A stretch of DNA of 64,000 nt from Nocardia terpenica (GTDB lineage Bacteria; Actinomycetota; Actinomycetes; Mycobacteriales; Mycobacteriaceae): positions 868,001 to 932,000 of the forward strand of contig NZ_JABMCZ010000005.1 of NCBI RefSeq assembly GCF_013186535.1, written 5' to 3'. Of this stretch, positions 17,773-26,867 are shown in pieces (within the stretch, counting starts at the first letter, position 1; the number at the start of each line of letters is the position of its first letter). The translations under genes were made by a program, and so were the position numbers. Below the pieces are notes generated by a model. It searched no databases. It worked only from the letters and a program-made list of their open reading frames with translations, and was not told the origin of the DNA.

Positions 17773-20700
17773 GTGCTCGGGGAGATGGTCGGAGCGGCAT
17801 CGCGGGTGGTGCGTTCCGGGGCAGGGCTGATGGCCGATGCAGCGGTATCGCTGGTCGTCGATTCGGCCGCGCTGCCGGTGCGGGCCGCCGAGGCCGGGGT
17901 CCGGTCGGCCCGGTCCCGGTGGGACGCGGCCTCGGTGACCGTCGAGCAGTTGCGGCGGGAGCTGGGCGCCCTGGCCGATCCGCAGTTGCACCGCGAGCGC
18001 CGGGTCGCCACCGTGGGGGAACATACGCTGATCGAGGTGCACGGGCTGGCGTCCGCGCGCGGCACCGATGTGGCCATGGCCGTGCAGCAGCAGCTGGGGC
18101 GGTGCGACGGGGTGCGCGACTGGCAGATCAACGCGGTGACCGGTCACGTGACGGTCGCCCTGGACGAGGGCGCCGATTCCGAATGCGCGATCACCGCCGT
18201 CGAGGAGGCCGAGCGCGACATCGGCGTCGACGAGCTCGACTGGGATCCGGCCGCGACGCATCCGGCGGACCTGGAACCGGTGCTGTCCGCGGCGATTTCG
18301 CTGACCGCGGACGTGGCCGGTGCGATGCTGGCCGCCGCGGGCGCGATGGTGCCCAAGCAGCGCGGCCCGCTGGAATTCGTCGCTGCCGCAGCGGCATTGG
18401 CCGATACCCAGCCGCGGGTGCGGGACCTGCTGGAGGCCCGGATCGGGCGGCCGCGCACCGACCTGCTGTTGACCGCGGCCAACGCGATCGGGCAGACCGC
18501 GGGCGAGGATGTCGGCAGCCTGCTCGCCGACGCGGCGCTGCGCACGCTGATCCTGGCCGAGGCCGGTGCGCGGCATCTGGGCTGGCGGCGCTGGGAGGCC
18601 GAGCTCGTGCACCGGCGCGACCGGCAGATCGTCGAGCCGCTGCCCGTCGAGGCGCGTCCGCTGGAGCTGCCGCCCGGTCCGGTCGAACGCAGCGCCGACG
18701 AGGCGACCACGGGCGCGCTGGCGGGCATGATCACGGCGGTGATCGGGCGCGGATTCGACGACGCCGCCTCCGCATTGGCGCTCGGCGCGCCGAAGGCGGC
18801 ACGGACCAGCCGGGAGTGCTACGCCGCGGTCGCGGCCATCCAGTTGTCGAATGCCGGTGTGGTGACGCTGGATCCGTCGGTATGGCGCCGCCTGGACCGG
18901 CTCGACGTCCTCGTGGCCGACGAGGAAACCCTGCTGGGCGAGCGCCGACTGGTGCTGGATGCCGACACCGTCGAGGGCGGCTGGCCGGTGGCCCGGGTCT
19001 GGAGCGCGGGGCAGCACGCCCTGTCCTGGTATGCCTCGAATCCCGGTGCAGACAGCGATGATTCGGCGCAGATCAGGTTGCATCCCGCGCCGGGGAAGCA
19101 GCAGCGGGCCCCGTCGTGGCGGAAGGTGAGCGTATCCGGACAGGTCGTCGGCCGGGTGCTGGTCGGGCACGAACTCGATTCGCGCACACCGGCGGTGCTG
19201 ACCGCGGCCCGGCGGGCCGGGCTGCGGGTGGTGCTGCTCGGCAGGGACAACAGCACCCAATTGCGGTCGCTCGCCGACGAATTCGTGCAGAGCGGCCGCT
19301 CGGTGCGGCACCTGGTGCGAGGCCTACAGCGCGAGGGCCACACCGTGGCGATGCTGTCCACGCGCGCGCACCGGGCGCTCGCCGCCGCCGATGCCGGGAT
19401 CGGGCTGATCGGGCCGAGCACCCGGCACATCCCGTGGAGCGCCGACGCGCTCTGCCGCGATCTCGACCAGGTGCACCGCCTGCTCGCCATGATCGAACCC
19501 GCCCGCCGGGCCAGCGAACGCGGCCGGGTGCTGGCCCTGTCGGCGTGCGCGCTGGGCGGTCTGCTGTTCGTCACGGCGCCGCGGCGGCGCGGCCGATGGC
19601 CGGTCACCGCGGCGCAATTCGCCGGGCTGTTCTCCGGCGCGGCGTCGGCGTGGCAGGCCGGGCGCACCGAACTCGAAACCACCCGGACTCCGCTGTTGCC
19701 CTGGCATGCCATGGAATCCGAGGATGTGCTGGCACTGCTACCGGACCCGGGTCCACCCGCCCCTCCCCCGGACCATCGCCCCGGCACCGTGCTCGACCGG
19801 CTCGCGCACACGCTCGCGCCGACCGCCCACTTCGCCGCGCAACTGCGGCAGGAGTTGACCGATCCGCTCACCCCGGTGCTGGCCGTCGGGGCCGCCGCCT
19901 CGGCCATCCTCGGATCACCCACCGACGCCATCCTCGTCGGCTCGGTCATGACCGTGAACGCCACGGCCTCGGCGCTACAGCGGCAACGCGCGGAAACGGC
20001 ACTGGGACGGCTGTTGCGCGCCGAGGTGATCACCGGCCGTCGCGTCGATCGGGCGGCGCGGGCGGGCGTCATCGAGGAGGATGACGAGGAACGCGTGCCC
20101 GCCGATCGGCTTCGCGTCGGCGACCTGATCGTGCTGCGCGCCGGTGATGTCGTGCCCGTCGACGCCCGGCTGCTGCATGTCGAGGATCTGGAGATGGACG
20201 AGTCGGCCCTCACCGGCGAGTCGGTGACCGTCGACAAGCATCCGGCCCCCGCGCCGGGGGCCGACCTGGGCGACCGGCACTGCATGGTTTTCGAGGGCAG
20301 CACCGTCGTCAACGGGTGCGCCCTGGCGGTCGTGGTCGCGGTCGGCGGCGAGACCGAGATCCAGCGCGCCGCGGCATCCGCCGTCCCGCCGTCGCTCGGG
20401 GGCGTGCAGGCGCAGCTGCGGCATCTGACCGAGCGGGCGCTGCCGTTGACGGTGGCGGGCGGGTCGGCCGTCACCGCCCTGTCCTGGCTGCGCAGCCGGC
20501 GCCTGCGCGACGCGATCGCGGGCGGCGTGGCGGTGGCGACAGCGGCTGTGCCCGAAGGGCTTCCGCTCGTCGCCACGGTCGCCCAGCTCGCCGCCGCGCG
20601 CCGGCTGTCGCGCCGCGGCGTGCTGGTCCGCTCCAGCCGCACCGTCGAGGCCCTGGGCCGGGTCGACACCATCTGCTTCGACAAGACGGGCACCCTGACC

Positions 20701-22281
20701 CGGGGCCGCCTGCAATTGACCGCCCTGGCCGACCTCACCCGGCAGTGGTCGCCGCACGACGACGATCCGCACGCCCGGCATCTGCTGCGGGAGGCGGCCC
20801 GAGCCTGCCCCGACCCCGACGGGCCGGTCGTGCACGCCACCGACCGCGCCGTGCTCGACGCGGCCCACAGCACGCTGCCCGACGACGAGCGATGGTCGAC
20901 CGTCGAGGAGATCCCGTTCGAATCCGACCGCGGATACGCCGCCGCGCTCGGCCGGGTGCCGCGCCGGCTGCGCCTGGTGGTCAAGGGCGCGCCGGAGGTG
21001 GTGCTGGCCCGCTGCACCCGGCGCCAGCGCGCCGACGAGTCCGGTATCCCGATGTCCGACAACGACCGCGACCGCGCCGAACGGGTGGTCCACGACCTCG
21101 CCGACCAGGGTTTGCGGGTGCTGGTGGTGGCCCGGCGGGAGCTGCGGCAACCACCGGAGGACATCGAGGACGCCGTGGAGCACCTGACGCTGGTGGGCTT
21201 CATCGGTCTCGCCGATACCCCGCGGCCGCAGGCCGCTCCCTTGGTGAATGCCCTGCGCCACAACAATATCGACGTCCGCATCATCACCGGCGACCATCCG
21301 GTGACCGCCGCCGCCGTCGCCCGGCAGCTCGGTATCGATGCCGAAACGGTCACCACCGGAAGCGATCTCGACGGCCTCGACGATACCGCGCAGACCGAAC
21401 TCATCGCCCGCAGCAGGGTTTTCGCCCGCGTCGGCCCGCGCCAGAAGGTGCGGATAGTCACCGCCTTGCAGCGGGCGGGCCGGGTGGTGGCCATGGCCGG
21501 TGACGGCGGCAACGACGCCGCGGCCATCCGCACCGCGGACATCGGAATCGGCATCGCCGCACGCGGATCCACCGCCGCCCGCAATGCCGCCGATCTGGTC
21601 CTCACCGATCCGGATCCGATCGCGCTGCTGGCGGCGCTGACCGAGGGCCGCGGCATGTGGCAGCGCATCACCGACGCGGTCGGCGTGCTGGTCGGCGGCA
21701 ATGCGGGGGAGGTCGCCTTCACCGTCCTCGGCACCGCGCTGTCGGGCCGGGCGCCGCTGGGAACCCGGCAATTCCTGCTGGTCAATATGCTCACCGACAT
21801 GTTCCCGGCGATGGCGGTCGCGCTGTCGCCCGACGATCGGTCCGGCGCCACCGGCGCCGACGATCACGATCGCCGGGTGGCGGAGCTGGCCACCGAACTC
21901 GCCGCCCGGCCACCCGCCGATCTCGGCGCGGACCTGTTCCGGGCGATCGCGGTCCGCGCGACGGTCACCACGATCGGTGCGACCACCGCCTGGACGATCG
22001 GCCGCTACACCGGAACCACACGGCGCGCCGCCACCATCGGACTGGTCGCGCTGATCGGCACCCAGCTGGGCCAGACCCTGCTGGCCGGATACCGCAGCCC
22101 GCTGGTGTGGGTGACGACCGCGGCCAGCGGCGCGGTCCTCGCCGCCGTGGTCATGACGCCGGGCGTGTGCACCTACTTCGGCTGCCGCCCGCTCGGCCCG
22201 GTGGGGTGGACCATCGCCGGAACATCGTCGGCGCTGGCGACCGGAGTCGGTGCGCTGTACAGCATCCGAGGCGACGGCTAG
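17773..22281 (+). CDS. Very large P-type cation-transporting ATPase (CtpI-like)
   Basis: Membrane cation pump of 1,502 residues, twice the size of a minimal P-type ATPase and close in size and layout to mycobacterial CtpI. Start is a GTG with GGAGGTGA just upstream. The N-terminal ~640 residues contain a possible degenerate metal-binding ferredoxin-like fold (around residues 75-155) and hydrophobic stretches. The pump core follows: TGES at 814-817, PEGLP (typical of P2-type pumps), the phosphorylation motif DKTGT with Asp970, KGAPE in the nucleotide-binding domain, and GDGGNDAA at the hinge. Several membrane helices close the C-terminus. The transported ion is not known; the PEGLP motif argues against a classical CPx heavy-metal pump. 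Its stop overlaps the convergent PucR-family stop in the palindrome CTAG. Confidence 0.9.
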   Translation: MLGEMVGAASRVVRSGAGLMADAAVSLVVDSAALPVRAAEAGVRSARSRWDAASVTVEQLRRELGALADPQLHRERRVATVGEHTLIEVHGLASARGTDVAMAVQQQLGRCDGVRDWQINAVTGHVTVALDEGADSECAITAVEEAERDIGVDELDWDPAATHPADLEPVLSAAISLTADVAGAMLAAAGAMVPKQRGPLEFVAAAAALADTQPRVRDLLEARIGRPRTDLLLTAANAIGQTAGEDVGSLLADAALRTLILAEAGARHLGWRRWEAELVHRRDRQIVEPLPVEARPLELPPGPVERSADEATTGALAGMITAVIGRGFDDAASALALGAPKAARTSRECYAAVAAIQLSNAGVVTLDPSVWRRLDRLDVLVADEETLLGERRLVLDADTVEGGWPVARVWSAGQHALSWYASNPGADSDDSAQIRLHPAPGKQQRAPSWRKVSVSGQVVGRVLVGHELDSRTPAVLTAARRAGLRVVLLGRDNSTQLRSLADEFVQSGRSVRHLVRGLQREGHTVAMLSTRAHRALAAADAGIGLIGPSTRHIPWSADALCRDLDQVHRLLAMIEPARRASERGRVLALSACALGGLLFVTAPRRRGRWPVTAAQFAGLFSGAASAWQAGRTELETTRTPLLPWHAMESEDVLALLPDPGPPAPPPDHRPGTVLDRLAHTLAPTAHFAAQLRQELTDPLTPVLAVGAAASAILGSPTDAILVGSVMTVNATASALQRQRAETALGRLLRAEVITGRRVDRAARAGVIEEDDEERVPADRLRVGDLIVLRAGDVVPVDARLLHVEDLEMDESALTGESVTVDKHPAPAPGADLGDRHCMVFEGSTVVNGCALAVVVAVGGETEIQRAAASAVPPSLGGVQAQLRHLTERALPLTVAGGSAVTALSWLRSRRLRDAIAGGVAVATAAVPEGLPLVATVAQLAAARRLSRRGVLVRSSRTVEALGRVDTICFDKTGTLTRGRLQLTALADLTRQWSPHDDDPHARHLLREAARACPDPDGPVVHATDRAVLDAAHSTLPDDERWSTVEEIPFESDRGYAAALGRVPRRLRLVVKGAPEVVLARCTRRQRADESGIPMSDNDRDRAERVVHDLADQGLRVLVVARRELRQPPEDIEDAVEHLTLVGFIGLADTPRPQAAPLVNALRHNNIDVRIITGDHPVTAAAVARQLGIDAETVTTGSDLDGLDDTAQTELIARSRVFARVGPRQKVRIVTALQRAGRVVAMAGDGGNDAAAIRTADIGIGIAARGSTAARNAADLVLTDPDPIALLAALTEGRGMWQRITDAVGVLVGGNAGEVAFTVLGTALSGRAPLGTRQFLLVNMLTDMFPAMAVALSPDDRSGATGADDHDRRVAELATELAARPPADLGADLFRAIAVRATVTTIGATTAWTIGRYTGTTRRAATIGLVALIGTQLGQTLLAGYRSPLVWVTTAASGAVLAAVVMTPGVCTYFGCRPLGPVGWTIAGTSSALATGVGALYSIRGDG

Positions 22282-23534
22282 CGCCGATACAGGTCGGTAC
22301 CGTTGTGGCCGTTCGTTCGTTGCGCCAGCGGCGTTTTCGGCCGGGCGTGGGGCATGCTCCAGGCCAGCACCAGGAACAGGCGGGCGCGCTCGTGGGGCTC
22401 GTCGAGGCGGCCACCGAACAGTTCCTGGAGGCGACCCAGGCGGTAGCGGACGGTCTGCGGGTGGATGTGCAACTCGTGGGCCATCGCCTGTCGATCCCCC
22501 ATATTCCACAGCCAGCAGCGCAGGGTCTCGACGAGCCGGTCCCGCGTGCCCGGCGGAATCGATTGCAGCGGTTGCAGAACGTCGTCGCGCAGCAGGGAGA
22601 GCAGGCGCTGGTCGCGGTTGGCGATCACGGTGTCCAGGTGCTCGCCGACGTGGACGGGGCTGTCGACGAGGACCCCGGCCCGACGCAGATCCAGTGCGGT
22701 GCGGGCGATGTGGAGTCCGGCGGGTAGCAGATCCAGCGTCAGCGATTTTCCGATCACCACGGCGTGGCCGTCCAGGGCGGCGGTGAGGCGGCGGCCGCGC
22801 TCCCCGGTGACCAGGCCCGGCACGATGACACCGGTCAGATTGGGCAGGCGGATGGGCAGGGTGTTCATGTCCAGCCCCTCGACCGCCGCGCTCGCCGCGG
22901 TGTCGGCGGGATCGGCCAGCACCACGGCCGCGGTGGCCGGTAGCGGCCAGCCCGCGCGTTCGGCCGCCGAGTCCAGGCCGACCTTGTCGGAGCGGCCCGA
23001 CAGCAGCAGCTCGGCCAGTTCCTCGCGGCGATGCGCCCGCGCCGCGCTGGAGGACGCCTGCTCCAACACATAGCCGTGCGCCGAGGCGGTGGAGAACTCG
23101 TCGACGAAGGCGAACACCGCCTCGGCCAGCGCGGCCAGCAGGTGCGGGCCGAGCCCGATCCGCAGCGCGCTCTCGGCCACGTGCCGCCACGCGGCGCGCG
23201 CACCGACCTGATAGGCGCTGAGCAGATCCGACAGCTCGCCGCCGTCCTCGAACTGTTGCCGCCCGATCTGTTCGAACACCAGCCGGGTCTGCCGATGTTC
23301 GCGGCCGCACGCGGGACGGCGCTCGGCCATATCGAGCAGCCGGTGCACGAACAGCACGGCCGCCTCGTCGACCTCGGGGTGGTGCTCGTCGAGGAACTGG
23401 GCGAAGTCCTGCCACTCGTGGGCGAGGAGATCGCGCACCTCGTCGAGCAGATTCGGCATCGTGGCCTCGAGTTCCCGCGCGAGGCACTCGAGGGCCGCCC
23501 TTGTCTCCGGGGATGCAACCTGAGAGTCGTTCAT
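22278..23534 (-). CDS. PucR/CdaR-family transcriptional regulator
   Basis: A 418-residue regulator. The N-terminal ~160 residues are an all-helical sensor-like region (similar to RsbR/GGDEF-like PucR N-domains). A central region follows, and the C-terminal PucR-type helix-turn-helix is seen in LRCWLWNMGDRQAMAHELHIHPQTVRYRLGRL read in parts: the recognition helix lies in HPQTVRYRL near residue 375. Start ATG at 23534 is chosen because GGAGG lies 7 bases upstream. It is divergent from the hopanoid operon, with a perfect inverted repeat in the 104-base gap, so control of itself and of hopanoid synthesis is likely but unproven. Its stop overlaps the convergent ATPase stop by 4 bases. Confidence 0.88.
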   Translation of the reverse strand: MNDSQVASPETRAALECLARELEATMPNLLDEVRDLLAHEWQDFAQFLDEHHPEVDEAAVLFVHRLLDMAERRPACGREHRQTRLVFEQIGRQQFEDGGELSDLLSAYQVGARAAWRHVAESALRIGLGPHLLAALAEAVFAFVDEFSTASAHGYVLEQASSSAARAHRREELAELLLSGRSDKVGLDSAAERAGWPLPATAAVVLADPADTAASAAVEGLDMNTLPIRLPNLTGVIVPGLVTGERGRRLTAALDGHAVVIGKSLTLDLLPAGLHIARTALDLRRAGVLVDSPVHVGEHLDTVIANRDQRLLSLLRDDVLQPLQSIPPGTRDRLVETLRCWLWNMGDRQAMAHELHIHPQTVRYRLGRLQELFGGRLDEPHERARLFLVLAWSMPHARPKTPLAQRTNGHNGTDLYRR

Positions 23535-23554
23535 CCGAATTCCTCCGGTCCCCA

Positions 23555-23571
23555 TTATCACCTCGTGATAA
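23555..23571. promoter_or_regulatory. Inverted repeat between PucR-family gene and hopanoid operon
   Basis: TTATCAC-CTC-GTGATAA has perfect 7-base arms with a 3-base spacer. It lies 21 bases upstream of the PucR-family start and 68 bases upstream of hpnC, well placed as an operator for either promoter. Confidence 0.65.
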
Positions 23572-23638
23572 AAACGGACGTTCAAAATCACTCGACCGGT
23601 TGAAGATTTGACCCCGGGTTCCCGGTCATCATCGAGAG

Positions 23639-24487
23639 ATGGGCGCCCCAGTCGGGACCCGTGAGTTGCGGGCCCGAGAACACGGTGAGAACTTCCCGGT
23701 AGCGCTGCGATGGCTGCCGCGCGAACCCCGCCGCCACCTGCACGCAGTGTATGCGGTGGTGCGCACGATCGATGACATCGGCGACCGCGCGCCGGGCGAT
23801 CGCACGGCGCGGCTGCTCGAGTTCCGCGCCGATCTGGCGCGGGTCTGGGCAGGAGACGAGCCGCGGCATCCGGTACTGCGGGCGTTGACCTCGACGGTCG
23901 CCGACTGCGATCTGGCGCAGGAGCCGTTCCGGCGGCTGATCGAGGCCAACCTGATGGATCAGCGCGTGCGCCGCTACGCGACGTTCGAGGATCTGCTGGG
24001 CTACTGCCGACTGTCCGCCGACCCGATCGGACGCCTCGTGCTCGAGGTGTTCGATCAGTCCACCCCGCGCAACGAGGCCCTGTCGGATCGGGTGTGTTCG
24101 GCATTGCAGGTGCTCGAGCACTGTCAGGACGTCGCCGAGGATCTCGCCGCCGGGCGCGTCTATCTGCCGCAGGACGATCTCGCCGAATTCGGTGTCACCG
24201 CAGCCGATCTGGTGTCCGGAACCGGTCACGGCAGCCGGGCCGCGGTGCTGCGGCAGGTGGATCGGTCCGCGGCGCTGCTGGACGAGGGATCGGAGCTGGT
24301 GGGGCGGCTGACCGGCTGGGCGAGGGTCGCCGTCGCCGGATATGTGGCGGGTGGCTACGCGACGGTCCGGGCGCTGCGGGCCGCGGGCGGCGATGTGTGG
24401 CACGAGCCGACCGCGCCGCGCCGGGCCGATCTCGTCCGGTCGATGGTGTCCCTGCTCGCCCACCACAGGAGGGTGACAACTCGATGA
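23639..24487 (+). CDS. hpnC: Hydroxysqualene synthase HpnC
   Basis: A 282-residue member of the squalene/phytoene synthase family. With HpnD and HpnE it makes squalene from two farnesyl diphosphates; HpnC converts presqualene diphosphate to hydroxysqualene. Aspartate-rich motifs are visible: the first in VRTIDDIGD (about residues 42-50), the second at CQDVAEDLAAGRVYLP, where the usual DxxED is preserved as DVAED. First gene of the operon. The ATG at 23639 has only a weak purine-rich GAGAG upstream. Its stop overlaps the hpnD start by 4 bases. Confidence 0.92.
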   Translation: MGAPVGTRELRAREHGENFPVALRWLPREPRRHLHAVYAVVRTIDDIGDRAPGDRTARLLEFRADLARVWAGDEPRHPVLRALTSTVADCDLAQEPFRRLIEANLMDQRVRRYATFEDLLGYCRLSADPIGRLVLEVFDQSTPRNEALSDRVCSALQVLEHCQDVAEDLAAGRVYLPQDDLAEFGVTAADLVSGTGHGSRAAVLRQVDRSAALLDEGSELVGRLTGWARVAVAGYVAGGYATVRALRAAGGDVWHEPTAPRRADLVRSMVSLLAHHRRVTTR

Positions 24488-25479
24488 ACAACACCACCGT
24501 GCGCGACGCCTACGTCGCCTGCGAGGAGATCACGCGTACCGCGGCGAAGAACTTCTACTACGGCATCCGGCTGCTGCCCCCCGACAAGCGGGCGGCGCTG
24601 TGCGCGCTGTACGCGATGGCCCGGCGGATCGACGATATCGGCGACGGCGACCTGGCGCCGGGCGCCAAGACCGAAGCGCTTGCGGCGGTGCGCAAGTCAC
24701 TGCACGACCCCGATACCGCCGACGACCCGGTCCGCACGGCGCTGGCCGACGCCGCGCGCCGCTATCCGGTGCCGATCTCGGCGTTCGACGAGCTGATCGA
24801 CGGCGTGCAGATGGATCTCGACGGCGTCGAATACCAGGATTTCGCCGAACTCACCAGCTACTGCCGGTGTGTCGCGGGCACGGTCGGGCGGCTGTGCCTG
24901 TCGGTGTTCGGCGCCGGCACCGACCCGCGGGCCCCGCTGTTCGCCGACCAGCTCGGAATCGCGTTGCAGCAGACCAATATTCTGCGCGACATCCGGGAGG
25001 ACCTGATGAACGGCCGGGTGTATCTGCCGCGCGCCGAGCTGGAACGGTTCGGGGTCGAGCTGAAGCTGGATGCCGGTGGGGCGCTGCACGATCCGGACGG
25101 GCGGCTGGCCGCGCTGATCCGCCATGCCGCCGAGCGGGCCGAGAACTGGTATTGCCTGGGGCTGCGGCTCATTCCGGAGCTGGACTCCCGCAGCGCCGCG
25201 TGCTGCGCGGCGATGGCGGGCATCTATCGGCAGCTGAACGCGCGCATCCTGGCGAATCCGGTGGCCGTGTACGACCGGCGGCTGTCGCTGTCCGGGTGGG
25301 CCAAGACCGGCGTGGCTTCCGGTGCGCTGCTGCGGAGTTCGGCGGCGGTGGCCGACCCGGCGGCGCTGCGCAGACTCCCGGCGGGCGTGCGGCGCTCGGT
25401 GGCGGCGCTCGCCAGCGCCGCCCTGCTGCTGAAACCGTCCGCGGGCCGGTCCCGCTCGACACGGGGGCGCAAGCCGTGA
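24484..25479 (+). CDS. hpnD: Presqualene diphosphate synthase HpnD
   Basis: A 331-residue trans-prenyltransferase that joins two farnesyl diphosphates to presqualene diphosphate, the first step of the HpnC/D/E route to squalene. Signatures: NFYYGIRLLP near residue 20, the Mg2+-binding MARRIDDIGD near residue 45, LTSYCRCVAGTVG, and the second aspartate motif NILRDIREDLMNGRVYLP. The ATG overlaps the hpnC stop (ATGA). The stop overlaps the GTG of hpnE. Length is usual for the family. Confidence 0.94.
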   Translation: MNNTTVRDAYVACEEITRTAAKNFYYGIRLLPPDKRAALCALYAMARRIDDIGDGDLAPGAKTEALAAVRKSLHDPDTADDPVRTALADAARRYPVPISAFDELIDGVQMDLDGVEYQDFAELTSYCRCVAGTVGRLCLSVFGAGTDPRAPLFADQLGIALQQTNILRDIREDLMNGRVYLPRAELERFGVELKLDAGGALHDPDGRLAALIRHAAERAENWYCLGLRLIPELDSRSAACCAAMAGIYRQLNARILANPVAVYDRRLSLSGWAKTGVASGALLRSSAAVADPAALRRLPAGVRRSVAALASAALLLKPSAGRSRSTRGRKP

Positions 25480-26867
25480 TTGCGGGCACGGGCACGCCCG
25501 CCCTCGGGCCTCGGGTAGCGGTGATCGGTGGCGGACTCGCCGGTATCACCGCCGCCCTCGGCTGCGCGGACGCGCGCTGTCCGGTCACGCTCTTCGAATC
25601 GCGGTCGTGGCTGGGCGGATTGACCTACTCGTTCAGCCGCGACGGGCTGTGGGTGGACAACGGCCAGCACGTCTTCCTGCGCTGCTGCACCCGATATCGG
25701 GCGCTGCTGGCCCGGCTCGGCGTCGAGAACGACGTGCATCTGCAACGGCGGCTGGACATTCCGGTGCACGACGCGGACACGGCGGGGCGGCTGCGCCGAC
25801 TGCCGCTGCCCGCTCCCCTGCATCTGGGCTGGGCCCTGCTGCGCTATCCGTGGCTGTCCGCCGCGGACCGGGCGCGCTTCGTGCGGGCCGCGCTGGCCCT
25901 GCGCGCGGTCGATGTCACCGACCCGCGCACCGACACCGTGAGTTTCGGCGACTGGCTGCGCGCGCACGGGCAGCGGCGGGCCACCATCGACAGCCTGTGG
26001 GATCTGGTCGGCATCGCGACCCTCAACGCCCACGCCGACGACGCGTCGCTCGCGTTGGCCGCCACGGTCTTTCAGATCGGCCTGCTCACCCGGGCCGATG
26101 CCGCCGACATCGGCTGGTCGCGAATTCCGCTGCGCCGGTTGCACGGCGACGCCGCCCGGTCGGCGCTGACGGCGGCGGGCGCCACCGTGCGCACGGGCGC
26201 CAAGGTCACCGCGCTGGAGCGGACGCCGACCGGGTGGACGGTGGTCGCCGACGGCATAGCGACCGAGGTGGACGCCGTGGTGCTGGCCGTCCCGCACGAG
26301 GCGGCGGCCGCGCTGCTCCCGGCGGGCGCGGTCGACCTGCCGCCGGATTGGGCTGCCGCGCTGGGGCACTCACCGATCGTCAATGTGCACGTGGTCTACG
26401 ACCGGCCGGTGCTGCCCGAGCCGTTCCGCGCGGGCGTCGGCACCGCCGCGCAGTGGGTGTTCGACCGCACGCCCGCGTCGGGCCTGGACGACGGGCAATA
26501 CCTGGCGATCTCGGTGTCGGCCGCCGACGAGTTCATCGATCGCCCGACCGCCGAACTGCGGGAACGGTTCCTGCCCGCGCTGCACCGCCTGCTGCCCGCC
26601 GCCCGCGCGGCCCGGGTGCGCGAGTTCTTCGTCACCCGCGAACGCCACGCCACGTTCCGCCCGGCCCCGGGGACGGCCCGCCTGCGTCCCGGCCCCCGGA
26701 CCGCGCTGCCCGGTCTGTATCTCGCGGGCGCCTGGACCGACACCGGCTGGCCCGCGACCATGGAGGGCGCGGTGCGCAGCGGCGAATCCGCGGCGGCCCA
26801 CCTGGTTTCGGATGTCCCGGCTATTTCCGACAACTCCAGCACACCCATCTCGGAGGTGTTCCGATGA
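25476..26867 (+). CDS. hpnE: Squalene-associated FAD-dependent desaturase HpnE
   Basis: A 463-residue FAD-dependent amine-oxidase/phytoene-desaturase family enzyme that reduces hydroxysqualene to squalene. The Rossmann FAD motif VIGGGLAGITAAL is at about residues 15-27. Downstream are the family patches LTYSFSRDGLWVDNGQHVFL and, near the C-terminus, LYLAGAWTDTGWPATMEGAV, which binds FAD. The start is the GTG at 25476, which overlaps the hpnD stop as GTGA and is the only start giving the FAD motif at the proper distance. Stop overlaps the next start by 4 bases. Confidence 0.93.
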   Translation: MIAGTGTPALGPRVAVIGGGLAGITAALGCADARCPVTLFESRSWLGGLTYSFSRDGLWVDNGQHVFLRCCTRYRALLARLGVENDVHLQRRLDIPVHDADTAGRLRRLPLPAPLHLGWALLRYPWLSAADRARFVRAALALRAVDVTDPRTDTVSFGDWLRAHGQRRATIDSLWDLVGIATLNAHADDASLALAATVFQIGLLTRADAADIGWSRIPLRRLHGDAARSALTAAGATVRTGAKVTALERTPTGWTVVADGIATEVDAVVLAVPHEAAAALLPAGAVDLPPDWAAALGHSPIVNVHVVYDRPVLPEPFRAGVGTAAQWVFDRTPASGLDDGQYLAISVSAADEFIDRPTAELRERFLPALHRLLPAARAARVREFFVTRERHATFRPAPGTARLRPGPRTALPGLYLAGAWTDTGWPATMEGAVRSGESAAAHLVSDVPAISDNSSTPISEVFR

